Shown one piece after another: positions 23,892-25,518 of a stretch of DNA of 25,518 nt. The DNA is taken from positions 1 to 25,518 of the forward strand of contig CAZHSN010000037.1 in the NCBI GenBank assembly GCA_964535125.1, written 5' to 3'. The notes below the pieces were generated by a model that was given only the letters and a program-made list of their open reading frames with translations, ran no database searches and was not told the DNA's origin. The translations under genes were made by a program, and so were the position numbers. The DNA comes from CAZHSN01 sp964535125 (GTDB taxonomy: Bacteria; Armatimonadota; HRBIN16). Positions within the stretch are counted from its first letter, which is position 1. The number at the start of each line of letters is the position of its first letter.

Positions 23892-25322
23892 ATGCAGCAT
23901 CGGGAACCGACATGGCAGGCGTTGCCGGTCCATGCACTGGCCACAGGCGTTCCGGACGGAGTGCAGCTCGTCACTCGGGATGGTGCGCCGGCGCTGCTGT
24001 GCCGGGACGGGGCGGTAACCCGTATCCCGCTGCCGGTGGAGCGCCTGCGCGGCCGTCGCATCCGCTGGACCGCGGAGGTGGCCGGTGAGGCGATCAGCGC
24101 ACCGCCTCAGCCGTGGAACGGCGTAAAGCTGATGCTGCATATCGAACGACCGGATGGCGCTGATTGGCCGCAGGCCGAGGCGCCATCCGGTACATTCGGC
24201 TGGCGTCCGCTGCGCGGCGTCACGCGTGTACCTGCCGATGCCAAACGCATCACACTGGTGGTCGGTCTGGAGCAGGTAACCGGCGCCGCCTGGTTCCGCG
24301 ATGTCCGATGGTCAGTCGAAGCACCCCTGCCCGCACCGCGCACCGGCCGGACCAGATACCGCGGCGCCATGGTGTCGCCCGCCGCCAGCGATGACGACCT
24401 CAAGACGCTGGCGGGATGGGGCGCCAATCTCATCCGCTGGCAGCTGCTGTGGGGCGGCTTCCCGTGGGGTGATGCCGATACCGCCGACATCCCGGCTTAT
24501 GATGCCTGGTTCGATCAGGCGCTGCGCAGACTGGAACAGGCGTTGACGGTATGCGAATCCAGCGGGTTGCGGGTGGTTGTTGACCTGCACTCGCCCCCTG
24601 GCGGCCGCGACCGCACGACGTATGCCTGCCGTGTGTTTCAGGATCGCACGCTGCAGGAGCACTTCCTGACCGTCTGGAAACGCATCGTTCAGCGGATCGG
24701 CAACCATTCTGTTCTGTATGGGTATGACCTGATGAATGAACCCTGCGAAGGGGTGGTGCCGGATGGACAGATGAATTGGCAGCAACTGGCGCTGGAGACG
24801 GGACGGTTGATCCGTCAGATGGACCGGCGTACTCCGCTGATCATCGGCCCAGCCCCCTGGGGAGGTCCTGCAGCCATGGATCTGCTGGAGCCTGTCCCGC
24901 TGCCTCAGGTTATCTACAGTCCGCATATGTATGAACCGATGAGTGTGACTCATCAGGGGGTGTTTCCGGACAAACCTATGGGCTTCACCTATCCCGGGAT
25001 GGTCGACGGTCGGCGCTGGGACAGGCAGGCGCTGCGTGATGCGCTGCAGCCGGTGGTCGATTTTCAGGCACGCTCCCGGTGTCCGATCTACATCGGCGAG
25101 TTCAGCTGCATCCGCTGGGCTCCCGGGCTGACGGCGCTTCATTATCTGCGCGATCTGATCGACCTGTTCGAAGAGTACGGCTGGGACTGGACTTACCACG
25201 CCTTCCGCGAGTGGCACGGCTGGAGCGTGGAGCACGGCCCGGATCGCGACGATACCGCACCCGCTCCGCGTCCGACCGCACGCGCCCGGCTTCTGCAGTC
25301 CTGGTTCCGCCGGAATGGCTAG
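23892..25322 (+). CDS. GH5-family glycoside hydrolase
   Basis: A 476-residue enzyme of clan GH-A, family 5 (cellulase superfamily; endo-beta-glycanase-type retaining hydrolysis). Residues about 1-145 form an N-terminal beta domain (RIRWTAEVAGEAIS, NGVKLMLHIERPDG, AAWFRDVRWSVE) that may be a CBM4/9-like module. The barrel (about 155-470) shows WGANLIRWQLLWGG (176-189), LRVVVDLHSPPGG (226-238), LYGYDLMNEPCEG (275-287) with acid/base E283, IYSPHMYEP (341-349) with H345, and PIYIGEFSCIRW (398-409) with nucleophile E403. These are the expected GH5 residues in the expected order. No signal peptide is visible despite lying directly behind surface lipoproteins. AGGAGG precedes the start. The substrate cannot be assigned from sequence alone. 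Confidence 0.9.
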   Translation: MQHREPTWQALPVHALATGVPDGVQLVTRDGAPALLCRDGAVTRIPLPVERLRGRRIRWTAEVAGEAISAPPQPWNGVKLMLHIERPDGADWPQAEAPSGTFGWRPLRGVTRVPADAKRITLVVGLEQVTGAAWFRDVRWSVEAPLPAPRTGRTRYRGAMVSPAASDDDLKTLAGWGANLIRWQLLWGGFPWGDADTADIPAYDAWFDQALRRLEQALTVCESSGLRVVVDLHSPPGGRDRTTYACRVFQDRTLQEHFLTVWKRIVQRIGNHSVLYGYDLMNEPCEGVVPDGQMNWQQLALETGRLIRQMDRRTPLIIGPAPWGGPAAMDLLEPVPLPQVIYSPHMYEPMSVTHQGVFPDKPMGFTYPGMVDGRRWDRQALRDALQPVVDFQARSRCPIYIGEFSCIRWAPGLTALHYLRDLIDLFEEYGWDWTYHAFREWHGWSVEHGPDRDDTAPAPRPTARARLLQSWFRRNG

Positions 25323-25518
25323 AGCGGCGCTGCAGGGCCGCGGGTAGGGTTCTGGGGGTGATGCGTTTCGCTGCGCTCAACGCGGGGTGCAGGGGGTGAA
25401 GCCCGCTTCACCCCCGTGCGACGCGAAGCGGCGCACCTCAACCCTGAACTGGGGTTCATCCCTCCCCCAAGTGTGCGCCTTTGGTGACCGTCTATTCAAC
25501 GTGATAACCTGGCGCAAT
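25323..25518. repeat. Palindrome-rich intergenic repeat, right copy
   Basis: No gene is seen. The stretch contains an 11-bp perfect inverted repeat, GGGGGTGAAGC (25392-25402) and GCTTCACCCCC (25405-25415). A second hairpin follows directly at 25416-25436: GTGCG-A-CGC, loop GAA, GCG-G-CGCAC, with one A/G mismatch. Then come CTCAACCC and a small hairpin TGAAC/GTTCA (25445-25458). The order CACCCCC, GTGCG.CGCGAAGCG.CGCAC, AACCC matches 101-134 in the same orientation. These are two copies of one dispersed element, the copy here lying after the GH5 stop codon. It may also act as a transcript-end structure, although it lacks a T-run. Confidence 0.65.

Overview
The window is GC-rich, gene-dense bacterial DNA. 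Several traits point to Armatimonadota (formerly Armatimonadetes) or a similar polysaccharide-degrading lineage. These are a tricorn-type protease, a UroD-family protein inside a glycoside-hydrolase operon, HAF-repeat lipoproteins with a WxERxRSLxGPSS-type N-terminal domain, and a dockerin-like C-terminus built from two D-D-D-G-D..VTLFDYL repeats. The phylum is an inference from family content; no marker gene is present. Most genes have strong AGGAGG-type ribosome binding sites.

Layout. (1) 159-9664, minus strand: a probable five-gene operon read right to left: tricorn-like protease, an unrecognised TIM-barrel-like protein, UroD-family protein, GH78-like alpha-L-rhamnosidase, and a secreted pectate-lyase-like beta-helix protein. 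Gaps are only about 50-76 bp, and a candidate promoter lies at 9697-9702. (2) 9835-14045, plus strand: a DUF5696/GH101-GH129-like putative glycosidase, then a secreted protein of about 13-14 RCC1 blades ending in a dockerin-like module, closed by a strong hairpin terminator (14049-14081). (3) 14081-17345, minus strand: a two-gene unit, a GH99/GH71-like protein with a CBM9-like tail and a GWVCD-domain/TIM-barrel protein. (4) 17454-25322, plus strand: a small lipoprotein, three tandem paralogous HAF-propeller lipoproteins, and a GH5-family glycosidase.

How the parts may work together. The rhamnosidase, beta-helix lyase, GH5, GH99-like, GH101/129-like and two unassigned TIM-barrel proteins suggest breakdown of a rhamnose-containing, pectin-like or host/algal heteropolysaccharide. 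The lipoproteins and the RCC1/dockerin protein would supply the cell-surface part. Most of the glycosidases carry no visible signal peptide, whereas the beta-helix protein, RCC1 protein and four lipoproteins clearly do. No transporter, regulator or sugar kinase is in the window.

Most notable: the HAF array held a fourth copy. Between the first and second HAF genes, 20105-20304 is a decayed C-terminus of the same family, with a 1-nt frameshift and its stop codon changed to TGG, so it now reads in frame into the next gene. Other points are nested dyads in the divergent promoter at 17386-17420, two abutting dyads upstream of the 9835 gene, and related palindromic repeats at both ends of the window. 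No tRNA, rRNA, CRISPR array or transposase was seen.
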